A DNA stretch of 64,000 nt from Jiulongibacter sp966250325 (GCA_966250325.1 CBINGY010000021.1:1-64000), one strand, 5' to 3'; counted from the first letter of the stretch, positions 35,184-43,814 are shown. Made by a program: numbers and translations. The notes: generated by a model from the letters alone, not told the origin.

Positions 35184-35732
35184 ATGGAAAAGCAACTAAA
35201 GACCTATACCATTTGTGTTTTCACCGAAAACAGCATTGGTCTTCTGAATAAAATCACTATCATATTCACGCGTCGTCGCCTGAATATTGAGAGTTTGACT
35301 GTTTCAGAAACGGAAAGAGAAGGCGTATCCCGATTTACCATTGTGATAAGTCAGGAGCAGCGTGAGGTGGTGGAGAAGCTCGTGAGGCAAATCAGGAAAG
35401 TGGTGGAGGTACTGGCGGTATTCGGGTATTTGAATGAGGATATTGTTTACAATGAAATTGCCTTGTTTAAAATCCCTACTCCGCTGGAATCCAAGCCCCT
35501 GGACATGGAAATCATCAACCGCGAGCACAAGGCATACATTGTTTTCTGGGGGCTTGATTATGTAGTGCTTCAAAAAACCGGTACCGAGGAGGAAATTTTT
35601 GATTTTTTCAAATACATAAAGCCTTACGGAATTCTGGAGTTTGTTCGCTCGGGTCGTGTGGCTGTGTCTAAAACCCCTAAAGGTCTGGTGGAATACCTGC
35701 CCGAGGAGGTAGAGTGGCAGTATTATTTGTAA
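35184..35732 (+). CDS. ilvN: Acetolactate synthase, small (regulatory) subunit
   Basis: A 182-residue protein with an N-terminal ACT domain (YTICVFTENSIGLLNKITIIFTRR), the site of valine feedback in this family, and a C-terminal AHAS-small-subunit domain. It is one base downstream of ilvB. Its stop codon overlaps the -33 box of the toxin-antitoxin promoter that follows. Confidence 0.95.
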   Translation: MEKQLKTYTICVFTENSIGLLNKITIIFTRRRLNIESLTVSETEREGVSRFTIVISQEQREVVEKLVRQIRKVVEVLAVFGYLNEDIVYNEIALFKIPTPLESKPLDMEIINREHKAYIVFWGLDYVVLQKTGTEEEIFDFFKYIKPYGILEFVRSGRVAVSKTPKGLVEYLPEEVEWQYYL

Positions 35733-35760
35733 AGCAATAAAGAAGTATCTTTGTGCAAAG
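35726..35760 (+). promoter_or_regulatory. Promoter and inverted repeat of the DUF2281/PIN toxin-antitoxin pair
   Basis: TTTG (35726-35729, overlapping the ilvN stop) and an exact TATCTTTG (35746-35753) are 16 bases apart, a short spacer. The inverted repeat CTTTG-TG-CAAAG (35749-35760) overlaps the -7 box and the predicted start site. This is where a VapB-like autorepressor would bind. Confidence 0.5.
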
Positions 35761-35772
35761 AATTGAGATCCA

Positions 35773-35988
35773 ATGAATAATGAAGTTCTCTATCAAGAGT
35801 TTGTAAGTCTTCCTGAAGGTCTGAAAAAGGAAGTGAAGGACTTTATTGACTTTTTGAAACTGAAGTATTCTGTAAAGGAAGGTAAGTCTGCTAACAAAGA
35901 GCGTGTTTTCGGTATATCAAAAGGGAAATACACATTGTCAAACGATTTTGATGAACCACTTGATGATTTTAAGGACTATATGTCATGA
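35773..35988 (+). CDS. DUF2281-type antitoxin (VapB-like)
   Basis: A 71-residue protein: LYQEFVSLPEGLKKEVKDFIDFLKLK, typical of DUF2281 antitoxins, then a disordered C-terminal part that presumably binds the toxin (FGISKGKYTLSNDFDEPLDDFKDYM). It overlaps the PIN-domain gene by four bases (ATGA), the standard toxin-antitoxin layout. It lies inside the ilv locus, between ilvN and ilvC. AT-richer codon use than the flanking ilv genes hints at acquisition. Confidence 0.85.
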   Translation: MNNEVLYQEFVSLPEGLKKEVKDFIDFLKLKYSVKEGKSANKERVFGISKGKYTLSNDFDEPLDDFKDYMS

Positions 35989-36380
35989 GATTTTTACTTG
36001 ATACGCACTCCTTTCTCTGGTTCAATAGTGGAAACAAGGAATTAAGTAGCTCTGCGGAAGAATTTATTAGAAATCCTCAAAATGATATTCTGGTAAGTGT
36101 TGCGAGCCTTTGGGAAATTTCGATTAAGAATTCACTTAAAAAATTGGTAATAAGCGGCGGCTTTGAGTCTGTTCAGGAGGATTTAACATCGAACGGTTTT
36201 CAGATTTTACCCATTGAATTTAAACATCTAATAAGACAAAATAAGTTAGAGTTTATTCATGGCGATCCATTTGACAGGCTGCTTATTTCGCAGAGCATTG
36301 AAGAAAATATTGACATCATAGGAAGAGATAGTATCTTTGACGCCTATTTTAGAAAGGAGACTGTGAAAAGAATTTGGTAG
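35985..36380 (+). CDS. PIN-domain toxin (VapC-like ribonuclease)
   Basis: A 131-residue protein with the PIN acidic residues: Asp6 (FLLDTHSFLWF), Glu44 (SLWEISIK), Asp94/Asp97 (GDPFDRLLISQ) and Asp115 (IIGRDSIFDAY). All are intact, so the toxin is probably an active metal-dependent RNase. The DTHxxLWF start places it in the PIN subgroup paired with DUF2281 antitoxins. ilvC starts 40 bases downstream on the same strand. Confidence 0.88.
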   Translation: MRFLLDTHSFLWFNSGNKELSSSAEEFIRNPQNDILVSVASLWEISIKNSLKKLVISGGFESVQEDLTSNGFQILPIEFKHLIRQNKLEFIHGDPFDRLLISQSIEENIDIIGRDSIFDAYFRKETVKRIW

Positions 36381-36420
36381 TCAACTAGTTAAGGAAATAA
36401 CAAATCATATTTTATCAAAA

Positions 36421-37464
36421 ATGGCAAAACTTAATTTTGGTGGTGTAGAAGAGGAAGTAGTAACAAGAGAAGAATTTCCTCTGGAAAAAGCCAGAGAGGT
36501 GTTGAGTAAGGAAACCATTGCGGTGATCGGATACGGAGTACAGGGTCCTGGTCAGGCAATGAACATGAGAGATAATGGCTTAAACGTGATCGTAGGTCAG
36601 CGTAAAGGTAAAACGTACGACAAAGCCGTAGCTGATGGCTGGGTACCTGGCGAAACTCTTTTTGAAATTGAAGAGGCTCTTCAGAAAGGTACCATCATTT
36701 GTTACCTTCTTTCAGATGCTGCTCAGATTGAGCTATGGCCTACGGTTAAGAAATACCTTACAGCAGGTAAATCTCTTTACTTCTCTCATGGTTTTGGTAT
36801 CACCTACAAAGAGAAAACCGGAATTATTCCACCGGCTGATGTGGATGTATTCCTTACGGCTCCTAAAGGTTCTGGTACTTCCCTTCGTCGTTTGTTTGTG
36901 GAAGGAAAAGGCCTAAACTCTTCCTTTGCCATTTATCAGGATGCCTCAGGCCATGCCCGCGAGAAATGTATTGCCATGGGTATTGGCGTAGGTTCTGGTT
37001 ACCTGTTTGAAACCGATTTCTACAAAGAAGTTACTTCTGACCTTACCGGTGAGAGGGGAACTCTAATGGGTGCTATTCAGGGAATTTTCGCTGCTCAGTA
37101 TGAAGTATTGAGAGAAAATGGTCACTCACCTTCAGAGGCGTTCAATGAAACTGTTGAGGAGCTTACTCAATCATTGATGCCGCTTGTAGCCGAAAACGGT
37201 ATGGACTGGATGTATGCCAACTGCTCTACCACCGCTCAGCGTGGTGCTCTTGACTGGTGGAAACCTTTCAAAGAAGCTACCAAGCCGGTTTTTGAGAAAC
37301 TGTATAATTCAGTAAAAACTCAAAATGAAGCTGAAATCTCTATCACCCGTAACTCACAAACCGATTACCGCGAGAAACTGGAAGCTGAGCTTGCAGAACT
37401 TCGTGAGTCTGAAATGTGGCAGGCTGGTAAGACTGTTAGAAGTCTGAGACCGGAGAATAACTAA
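36421..37464 (+). CDS. ilvC: Ketol-acid reductoisomerase
   Basis: A 347-residue class I KARI. The NADPH motif is GYGVQGPGQAMNMRDNG, the catalytic acidic residues lie in TSDLTGERGTLMGAI and the C-terminal NCSTTAQRGALDWW. It converts acetolactate to dihydroxy-isovalerate. It would follow ilvN directly but for the toxin-antitoxin insertion. No exact promoter box was found in the 40-base gap, so it may depend on read-through from ilvDBN or on the toxin-antitoxin promoter. Confidence 0.97.
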   Translation: MAKLNFGGVEEEVVTREEFPLEKAREVLSKETIAVIGYGVQGPGQAMNMRDNGLNVIVGQRKGKTYDKAVADGWVPGETLFEIEEALQKGTIICYLLSDAAQIELWPTVKKYLTAGKSLYFSHGFGITYKEKTGIIPPADVDVFLTAPKGSGTSLRRLFVEGKGLNSSFAIYQDASGHAREKCIAMGIGVGSGYLFETDFYKEVTSDLTGERGTLMGAIQGIFAAQYEVLRENGHSPSEAFNETVEELTQSLMPLVAENGMDWMYANCSTTAQRGALDWWKPFKEATKPVFEKLYNSVKTQNEAEISITRNSQTDYREKLEAELAELRESEMWQAGKTVRSLRPENN

Positions 37465-37480
37465 TTTCTATTAGCTCAAA

Positions 37481-38047
37481 TTACAGCCCCGGAAACTTCA
37501 ATTTTCGGGGCATTTTTATTTTCAAGGGACTTTCAAACTCCATAATATCGTCAGCATAAGACGATCCACTTCCGCAAGCTAAAGCTAGATACAAAAAGGG
37601 TCGAAGTTCAATTTCGGATCCATTTTCAATATAATTCGCAATCCTTCCGTCTACATTTTTAAACCGATCTTTTTCTTTATCAAATAATTCGAAAACCTGA
37701 TCATCGCCCTGCTTACCCGAAGTGGTATAATGTGAGAATATTTTAAAAGTTAATACTTCGATATTTTCATGTCCTGTAAATTTTAACTGCTCCAGTTCCA
37801 TTGAGTTTATTTTCGAGAGAGAATCAGAAATTGAAGGGGTTATTCGCAAATGTGAAGGTGCACCCTGCTCGTTGATCTGAAATTTGAACTCGTATTGACT
37901 ATTTGTTCTAACATAAGGTCCATGTGTTATGTGTTTCATAATGTGATAAATCTCTATGTTTCTTATGTCAAGAGGCGAATTGTCAATCTGAGCCCTAAGA
38001 TTACTTAAACTCGATAAGATGAATGCGGTAGTTAGTAGAGTCTTCAT
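37481..38047 (-). CDS. Secreted hypothetical protein
   Basis: A 188-residue protein from the ATG at 38047, which gives a signal peptide (MKTLLTTAFILSSLSNLRAQ); the frame extends 32 residues further upstream without a signal. Not recognised as any family. The mature part has a charged central region and ends ...MPRKLKFPGL. Its last codons lie in the ilvC terminator hairpin. Base composition is AT-rich relative to the ilv genes. Confidence 0.5.
   Translation of the reverse strand: MKTLLTTAFILSSLSNLRAQIDNSPLDIRNIEIYHIMKHITHGPYVRTNSQYEFKFQINEQGAPSHLRITPSISDSLSKINSMELEQLKFTGHENIEVLTFKIFSHYTTSGKQGDDQVFELFDKEKDRFKNVDGRIANYIENGSEIELRPFLYLALACGSGSSYADDIMEFESPLKIKMPRKLKFPGL
37486..37517 (+). terminator. 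Intrinsic terminator after ilvC
   Basis: GCCCCGGAAA pairs with TTTTCGGGGC (one G-U pair), followed by ATTTTTATTTT. It overlaps the 3' end of the converging hypothetical gene. Confidence 0.8.
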
Positions 38048-38179
38048 AAAATAGTATTCATTCCCTTCAACCTCAAATACAAAGCCGCCAGCACCTTCAT
38101 ATCTTACCACGATTCTGGTAAGTGTACTTAATTGAATTTTCAAACCTAGGAAAGAATTATCAGGTAATACTTTGAAACC

Positions 38180-39202
38180 TTATTGATAACTTATCTCAGT
38201 CTCCCCTTCAGAGCCTGCAACCTTCTTGAGAAGGGGACCCTGGAAGGTATAATTGATGTATCGTTCATCAGGAGTTTCACGGCCATAGTTCTTTACCACC
38301 GTAACTTTTCCCGGATTCGAAAGTAGCAATTTCAGAGGTAGAAGGTCAATATTTTCCTGCTGATTATAATACTGAAACACACTTGCGAAAAGGGCTATCT
38401 GATCTTTCTCTGACGCCAGTGCCTGTGGAGCCCAATGGTGGTCAAAATCGCTGAAAACATAACGCTGCTGAATGTTGGCGTCCATGCCGTTTAAATCGCC
38501 TCCAGCGGCATAGTTAATTCTGAAGTCTGCAATAATCTCTTGGTTTTCAATATCGTACGTAAGTCTCAGCGTTTCTTCCAATAAAAAGATACTATTTGTG
38601 AGCCTGTTATATTCATCAAAAGTGACTACCCGTTGTCCTCTTGTGTCTGAGGGGGTAAATGCATTTTCAGCGAAGGGAAATTCTATTAGGTCAATATCAC
38701 CATCCCCATTTCTTGGCACATCATAAGAAAGGTTTTGAAGTTTTACAGCACCATTGAAATGGACTTCTTCCTGATAATTCAATGTTTTTATCTTTCCGTT
38801 TTCATAAATAAAGTCTGCCTTTTCTGAGCCATCAAAACCCAGCATTGCTTTGCTTGTGGGTTTCTCTAAAGCGACAGTATATTTCTTTTGAAGACCTGCA
38901 TCATCGGTTAACTCCAGAGATTTTAAATTGTTTAACTGAATGCTTTCTCCAGTGCTCGGTGTACCTGGTATATCTGTTTGGAAATACAGATGGACCGATT
39001 CGTTATCAGATGCCCATGCGGGAATCTTTAGCGTAATTGTCTTTAAGTCTTCGTCTATGACGGCTTCAGAAAGTGGCCAAAACTCCTGAATGGCGAGTCG
39101 TTCTAACACAATTGGAGATTCTTCTTCCAAGTTTGAAAGATTTTCTTTCTGGCATGCTACAAAAAGAAGGGTAAGAGAGGTAAGGATTAGTAGATTTTTC
39201 AT
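38180..39202 (-). CDS. Predicted lipoprotein, function unknown
   Basis: A 340-residue protein with lipobox LLFVACQK (Cys17) after a signal peptide, so it is probably anchored to a membrane. The first ~110 residues resemble an Ig-like/DUF5018-type beta domain often found in Bacteroidota surface lipoproteins (LKIPAWASDNESVHLYFQTD). The rest (DFIYENGKIKTLNYQEEV..., FDEYNRLTNSIFLLE) suggests a YD-repeat-like beta structure. Neighbours give no functional hint. Confidence 0.6.
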   Translation of the reverse strand: MKNLLILTSLTLLFVACQKENLSNLEEESPIVLERLAIQEFWPLSEAVIDEDLKTITLKIPAWASDNESVHLYFQTDIPGTPSTGESIQLNNLKSLELTDDAGLQKKYTVALEKPTSKAMLGFDGSEKADFIYENGKIKTLNYQEEVHFNGAVKLQNLSYDVPRNGDGDIDLIEFPFAENAFTPSDTRGQRVVTFDEYNRLTNSIFLLEETLRLTYDIENQEIIADFRINYAAGGDLNGMDANIQQRYVFSDFDHHWAPQALASEKDQIALFASVFQYYNQQENIDLLPLKLLLSNPGKVTVVKNYGRETPDERYINYTFQGPLLKKVAGSEGETEISYQ

Positions 39203-39283
39203 TTGGATGAGAATTTAAGTTGTTCAATTTACTCGTAGACAGTGGAATCTGAAAATTATCTATCTGGAATTTATTCTACGGAG

Positions 39284-39985
39284 TTAAAAAATGCTGAATG
39301 CTAGGCCCTTCATTTTTAGGAATAATTCGGCGAGCACCTTCACATCCCGCTCACAATATTCCATGATTCTGGGGAGGTCGTTTTCTTCGTGGTAAACCCG
39401 GTTTACATCGGCCCCGCTTATATCTGATTTACTACTGGGGATATCAAAAACGGCTGCAAGCAGATCGAGTGAAGTAAAGTTCTTGTAATCGCCAAATTTC
39501 CAGAGCTCCATGGTGTCGATGTGGCTGATCTCCCATGGCTTTTTGCCTCCCAGATCAAGAGCAAAGGGGAGTTTTATGCCATGAATGAGCATGCGGCGGG
39601 ATAGATACGGAAAGTCAAATTCTTTTCCGTTATGAGCACAAAGCATGAGTGAGTTTTTTGCCCGGTGACTATCCAGAATGTCTCCAAATTTTTCCAGTAA
39701 TTCCTTCTCCGAATCAGCGGCTAGCGTCTTGGTTTTCAGCTGAAGTTGTTTGTTTTCATCGAGATAAAAGCCACCAATTCCAATGCAAATAATCTGCCCG
39801 AATTCTGCATAGATGGCAGCTCTTTGCGGATAAAGTGATTCCGGGGTCTGTTCTTCGTCTTTTTTAAGATAGCTTGCTTTGCGATCCCAAAGGGGTTTTA
39901 GTCGTTCAGGAACTTCCCCGTAGGTTTTGTACCGGGCTGCAGTTTCTATGTCCAGAAAGAGGATATTGAAGAGGAGTGGATCCAT
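39284..39985 (-). CDS. Predicted 3'-5' exonuclease (PolB-like, DEDDy fold)
   Basis: A 233-residue protein with the three exonuclease motifs: FLDIETA (Asp12, Glu14), CAHNGKEFDFPYLSRR and YCERDVKVLAELF (YxxxD type). These are the DEDD metal ligands of RNase H-like exonucleases. The family is annotated as PolB-like 3'-5' exonuclease without a polymerase domain. It is encoded alone; a role in DNA repair is plausible but unproven. Confidence 0.85.
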   Translation of the reverse strand: MDPLLFNILFLDIETAARYKTYGEVPERLKPLWDRKASYLKKDEEQTPESLYPQRAAIYAEFGQIICIGIGGFYLDENKQLQLKTKTLAADSEKELLEKFGDILDSHRAKNSLMLCAHNGKEFDFPYLSRRMLIHGIKLPFALDLGGKKPWEISHIDTMELWKFGDYKNFTSLDLLAAVFDIPSSKSDISGADVNRVYHEENDLPRIMEYCERDVKVLAELFLKMKGLAFSIF

Positions 39986-40049
39986 AAGTATTTACTTAAT
40001 TAAAAGCTAAGCTATTGATTTTAAGTTGTAAAGATAGCGACTGAACTAA

Positions 40050-40508
40050 TTATTTTCCTTTCAGCTTCTCAATATCATTTAAGTCCTGGTTTCTTCCTGC
40101 AGCTTCTTTGGCCTGTATCAAATGGTTAAAATGAATGACTCTGATTTTAAAGTCTCCATCTTGATAGTCAAACGCTGAAGAATAAGTTTCCTCAAATTCC
40201 AAACCTTTAACTTTAGTAAGTATCTCAATACAGGAGGGTGGTTTACCAAAAGTGAAAACATCAAATTTCTCCGTATCCAAAAAATGTTGTTTAGTAATGG
40301 CGTAGATAGGTAAGCCAAAGATTCGGAAAGCTTCCTGCAGACGTATAAAATTGTCTTCTGTTGGTTCTACCCATAAGTCTATATCGCCAGTAGTACGGTT
40401 ATAACCATGAATTATTACTGAGTAACCTCCGATAAGAACGTATCTGACATTAGTCGAATTCAGAGCATTTACGAAATCCTTAAAATCAGGGTTGAATATA
40501 TCTGCCAT
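40050..40508 (-). CDS. MNT-type nucleotidyltransferase, intact
   Basis: A 152-residue protein of the minimal nucleotidyltransferase fold: RYVLIGGYSVIIHGYNRTTGDIDLWV has the G-G, the serine-like position and DxD (Asp54/Asp56) for nucleotide and metal binding. The C-terminal region has IRVIHFNHLIQAKEAAGRNQDLNDIEKL. Such proteins occur in MNT/HEPN-type toxin-antitoxin modules and in stand-alone pairs. The 69-residue protein encoded upstream overlaps it by one base. It is homologous to the damaged copy at 29830. Confidence 0.8.
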   Translation of the reverse strand: MADIFNPDFKDFVNALNSTNVRYVLIGGYSVIIHGYNRTTGDIDLWVEPTEDNFIRLQEAFRIFGLPIYAITKQHFLDTEKFDVFTFGKPPSCIEILTKVKGLEFEETYSSAFDYQDGDFKIRVIHFNHLIQAKEAAGRNQDLNDIEKLKGK

Positions 40509-40717
40509 TATTCCGGAAGTATTCTATGCGAAAATATAGTTTTGTCAACTTTGGGAGGGTTTTCTACGTCGTATCCCCAAGCCTGGGCGTTCAGGAAAGC
40601 TGCTGCTTCCAGCCGTTCTCTGAGGGTCTTACTTTGCCAGTATTCCCGGGTTCTTTTCTCGTTCTCCTCATGGGTGCCGCACCAAAAAGAGGTTTTATCT
40701 ATTCTGAAATCACTCAT
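40508..40717 (-). CDS. Small hypothetical partner of MNT nucleotidyltransferase
   Basis: A 69-residue protein with an aromatic start (MSDFRIDKTSFWCGTHEE) and a helical segment (TLRERLEAAAFLNAQAWGYD). Its stop overlaps the start of the nucleotidyltransferase gene. Similar small proteins are commonly seen before such nucleotidyltransferases in Bacteroidota genomes. It is not a HEPN domain by eye (no RX4-6H). Partner, regulator or antitoxin role is inference. Confidence 0.6.
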   Translation of the reverse strand: MSDFRIDKTSFWCGTHEENEKRTREYWQSKTLRERLEAAAFLNAQAWGYDVENPPKVDKTIFSHRILPE

Positions 40718-40777
40718 TTTTTATCTTTTTACTAATCTAGACGTTTTTAACAAGGAGGCAATTAAGAGCACGGAAAT

Positions 40778-41767
40778 TTACTTTTGCCTGGCAACAATAT
40801 CCTTAACAATCTGCTCTGCATGCACCCTCGAATTTTCTATAAATAGACTATGCGTATTCATACCACCACATACCACCCCGGCCAGATATACATTGGGAAG
40901 ATTGGTTTCCATGCTTTCCTCGCTGTATTCGGGTTTCATGATTTCGTCTTTTGACAAATGGATTCCGATTTTCTTTAAAAACTGCAGATTAGGCTGATAG
41001 CCGGTCATGGCTATTACCCAGTCATTGGCAATTGTTTTTTCACCAGCCGGGGTTTGAATCAGCACTTCATTTTCACGTATTTCTTTCACATTTGACTGGA
41101 AATAGGCCGTGATAGATCCTTCTTTAATCCGGTTTTCTATATCTGGTTTTACCCAATATTTGACCCGTTCACCGATACCATCCTCCCGTATCACCATCGT
41201 TACTTCGGCTCCTTTTCTCCAGGTTTCCATGGCGGCATCTACCGCAGAGTTATTGGCACCTATCACCAGCACTTTTTGCATGGCATAGAAACTGGGATCT
41301 TTGTAATAATGGGTCACTTTTGACAGCTCTTCACCTGGAATGTTCAGTAGATTTGGAATGTCGTAAAAACCTGTGGCTATGATAATATTCTTTGCGGTGT
41401 AGTTATTTTTGGTGGTTTGAATTTCATATCGCATGCGGGTTTCGCTCTCACTAGGGTTAACCATGAGAACCTCTTCAAACAAATTCAGATTTAACTCCCA
41501 TTGGTTTACCACTCTGCGGTAATACTCCAGGGCTTCCGGGCGGGTGGGCTTGGCATTCAGGCTCATAAAAGGCACGTTCCCAATCTCCAGCCTTTCTGAT
41601 GTGCTGAAGAAGGTCATGTTCAGCGGATAATTGTATAAGGAATTAACCAGAGTTCCTTTTTCCAGGATCAGGTAACTGAGTCCGGCTTTTTTAGCTTCAA
41701 TACCACAGGCCAGACCTATGGGCCCGCCGCCGATGATCACGAGGTCTTTTTCAGATAGTTCCATCAT
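40778..41767 (-). CDS. ypdA: YpdA family FAD-dependent oxidoreductase (putative bacillithiol disulfide reductase)
   Basis: A 329-residue two-dinucleotide flavoprotein: IIGGGPIGLACGIEA (FAD) and VLVIGANNSAVDAAME (NADPH), with YNYPLNMTFFSTSERLEIG, a block characteristic of YpdA/Bdr. The CxxC pair of thioredoxin reductase is absent, as expected. YpdA reduces oxidised bacillithiol in Firmicutes, and Bacteroidota also carry it, suggesting a bacillithiol-based redox buffer here. The start could be the ATG at 41767 or 41764. A 14-bp palindrome sits immediately upstream. Confidence 0.88.
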   Translation of the reverse strand: MMELSEKDLVIIGGGPIGLACGIEAKKAGLSYLILEKGTLVNSLYNYPLNMTFFSTSERLEIGNVPFMSLNAKPTRPEALEYYRRVVNQWELNLNLFEEVLMVNPSESETRMRYEIQTTKNNYTAKNIIIATGFYDIPNLLNIPGEELSKVTHYYKDPSFYAMQKVLVIGANNSAVDAAMETWRKGAEVTMVIREDGIGERVKYWVKPDIENRIKEGSITAYFQSNVKEIRENEVLIQTPAGEKTIANDWVIAMTGYQPNLQFLKKIGIHLSKDEIMKPEYSEESMETNLPNVYLAGVVCGGMNTHSLFIENSRVHAEQIVKDIVARQK

Positions 41768-41770
41768 TTA

Positions 41771-41784
41771 AGGAATGCATTCCT
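41771..41784. promoter_or_regulatory. Perfect 14-bp palindrome upstream of ypdA
   Basis: AGGAATGCATTCCT starts three bases before (minus-strand sense) the ypdA start codon, inside its leader. A dimeric regulator site or a short RNA hairpin is possible. Confidence 0.35.
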
Positions 41785-41825
41785 CACAAAATTGGTTCTT
41801 AATGCGTTAATTAAAAAAATTGTAT

Positions 41826-41846
41826 GGTTTTCTGTAGTAGAAAACC
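41826..41846. other. 8-bp perfect stem-loop in the ypdA-rseP divergent spacer
   Basis: GGTTTTCT (41826-41833) pairs with AGAAAACC (41839-41846) around GTAGT; GATTTTTGC follows on the plus strand, one base off the -7 consensus. It may be an operator or part of the rseP promoter; a terminator would be unexpected between divergent genes. Confidence 0.35.
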
Positions 41847-41915
41847 GATTTTTGCGATTCTTTACAAAACTAATAACCAATCTATTCCCGGGCTCTGGTG
41901 CCGAGGGAGACAATT

Positions 41916-43262
41916 ATGGAAGGACTAATTATGGCAGGTCAGCTGCTGCTCGGGCTGACAATCCTCGTGGGTTTACATGAATTTGGCCACTTCATTGCCG
42001 CCCGTATGTTCGGCATTCGCGTAAATAAATTCTATATCTTTTTTGATTTCCTGTTTCCCATGCCCAATGTGCTCAATTTTGCACTTTGGAAAAAGAAAAA
42101 AGGCGATACCGAGTACGGTCTGGGCTGGTTTCCCATGGGAGGCTATGTGGATATAGAGGGGATGATCGATGAAACCAAAGACTCATCAAAACTGGCCTCT
42201 GAGCCACAGCCTTATGAATTTAGAGCCAAGCCGGCCTGGCAGCGACTCATTGTGATGCTTGGTGGAATCATTGTCAATGTGGTATTGGGGGTGCTGATAT
42301 TCTGGTTGATCACGTACAAGAACGGGGAGAATTACCTTTCCATGGAAGAAGTGAATAAGAAAGGTATTGTGGCCTATCCGATTGCAGAAGAGGTAGGTCT
42401 TAAAACAGGAGATAAGATACTAAACGTTTCTGGTAAAGAAATCAAATATTTTTCAGATCTGATCGATTCAGATGTCATTCTTGGTGAAAACGTATATTTC
42501 ACGGTGAAGCGTGACAGCAATACCCTGGAAGTGCCGCTGCCTAATGATCTTTATGAAAAACTTTCGGATGAGAACTCGGAAGGATTTATTGGTGCTTTGC
42601 AAACCTTTCGTGTAGGAGAGGTTTCTGAAGATACTCCGGCCAGTGAAATAGGATTGAAAGCTGAAGATCGCCTGGTGAGCTTTAACGGTAAACCAATTAC
42701 TTATTACCATGAGTTTACCCAACTGGCAGATGAGAACGCCGGAAAGGAAGTTAAATTAGGTGTACTGAGAGGTAAAGATACATTGAGCCTGAGCCCGACA
42801 TTAACCGAAGATGGTAAACTTGGATTTCTTGCCGCACCAGACCTGAACTACGAGCACGTAGATCTGGGTCTTGGGCAGGCTTTTGGGATTGGTGCAGGCA
42901 GGGCTCTTTCTGTAATCACCGATAATATCAAAGGATTTAAGAAGATTTTCAGTGGACAGGTTTCAGCCGGAAAGGCATTGGCTGGTCCCGTGGGTATAGC
43001 CCGTAAATTTTATGGGGGAATCTGGGATTGGGGTCGTTTCTGGATGATTACCGGAATGTTATCTATGGCCCTGGCCTTTATGAATTTACTACCCATACCG
43101 GCTTTGGATGGCGGCCATGCTCTCATCTTACTTTTTGAAATGGTCTCTGGTCGTACTCCATCGGAGAAATTCATGGAACGTACTCAGCAGATAGGTATGA
43201 TCATTTTATTGAGCTTACTGGCGTGGATCATGTTTAACGATACCGTACAAGCCATCTTTTAA
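41916..43262 (+). CDS. rseP: RIP metalloprotease (site-2 protease)
   Basis: A 448-residue inner-membrane zinc protease. HEFGH (residues 21-25) in the first helix and the downstream ALDGGHAL (LDG motif) near the C terminus form the S2P active site. Two PDZ domains lie between (about residues 130-300). Members cut anti-sigma factors or signal peptides in the membrane. The ATG at 41916 is favoured over the GTG at 41898. It overlaps the next gene by one base. Confidence 0.93.
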   Translation: MEGLIMAGQLLLGLTILVGLHEFGHFIAARMFGIRVNKFYIFFDFLFPMPNVLNFALWKKKKGDTEYGLGWFPMGGYVDIEGMIDETKDSSKLASEPQPYEFRAKPAWQRLIVMLGGIIVNVVLGVLIFWLITYKNGENYLSMEEVNKKGIVAYPIAEEVGLKTGDKILNVSGKEIKYFSDLIDSDVILGENVYFTVKRDSNTLEVPLPNDLYEKLSDENSEGFIGALQTFRVGEVSEDTPASEIGLKAEDRLVSFNGKPITYYHEFTQLADENAGKEVKLGVLRGKDTLSLSPTLTEDGKLGFLAAPDLNYEHVDLGLGQAFGIGAGRALSVITDNIKGFKKIFSGQVSAGKALAGPVGIARKFYGGIWDWGRFWMITGMLSMALAFMNLLPIPALDGGHALILLFEMVSGRTPSEKFMERTQQIGMIILLSLLAWIMFNDTVQAIF

Positions 43263-43756
43263 TGAGGTTTCTTGTGATCATAGGATTTTTACTGACAGGG
43301 CTTATGGCCCTGTTTTCCTTTGATATGCGTCATGATTTTCATACTTCGCTCACAGAAATGAGATTTAATCCTGAAACCGGCTCGCTGGAAACTACGGTTA
43401 GATTATTTACCGATGATCTGGAGAATGCCCTTAGTACAGCTAACAAAAGAACAGTAAAACTAAAGGACGCAGATGCCGATAAGTTGGTACGGGTATATAT
43501 TCAGAAACACCTGGCTTTTGTAAAAGGCAATGAGGTGGTACTGGCCGAATACATCGGAAAAGAGGTAGAGCCTGATGTGAGCTGGGTATACCTCGAGTTT
43601 AATGACACCGGAAAGTTGAAAGGGCTTGATCTTCTGAACTCCATATTTACCGAACTCTTTGATGATCAAAGTAACCTCGTGAATATCATCTATCCCGATA
43701 AGCGTAAAACATTGCTGTTTAATCAGAAGAAAAAGCTCCTGTCTTTTGAATATTGA
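43262..43756 (+). CDS. DUF6702 family protein
   Basis: A 164-residue protein with an N-terminal hydrophobic signal or anchor (RFLVIIGFLLTGLMALFSF) followed by HDFHTSLTEMRFNPETGSLETTVRLFTDDLENAL. This is the pattern of the DUF6702 proteins found in Bacteroidota, often next to M1 peptidases. The function is unknown. It is coupled to rseP by a one-base overlap, so envelope localisation is likely. Confidence 0.75.
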   Translation: MRFLVIIGFLLTGLMALFSFDMRHDFHTSLTEMRFNPETGSLETTVRLFTDDLENALSTANKRTVKLKDADADKLVRVYIQKHLAFVKGNEVVLAEYIGKEVEPDVSWVYLEFNDTGKLKGLDLLNSIFTELFDDQSNLVNIIYPDKRKTLLFNQKKKLLSFEY

Positions 43757-43814
43757 GACCGATCGACTTAAAATATTTCAATATTTATGGGTTTTGTACA
43801 ACAATTTCTTCCAA

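Noticed and set aside
37481..38143. Longer start (38143) for the hypothetical gene after ilvC
   Set aside because: The extra 32 residues would place the signal peptide internally; the ATG at 38047 puts it at the N terminus.
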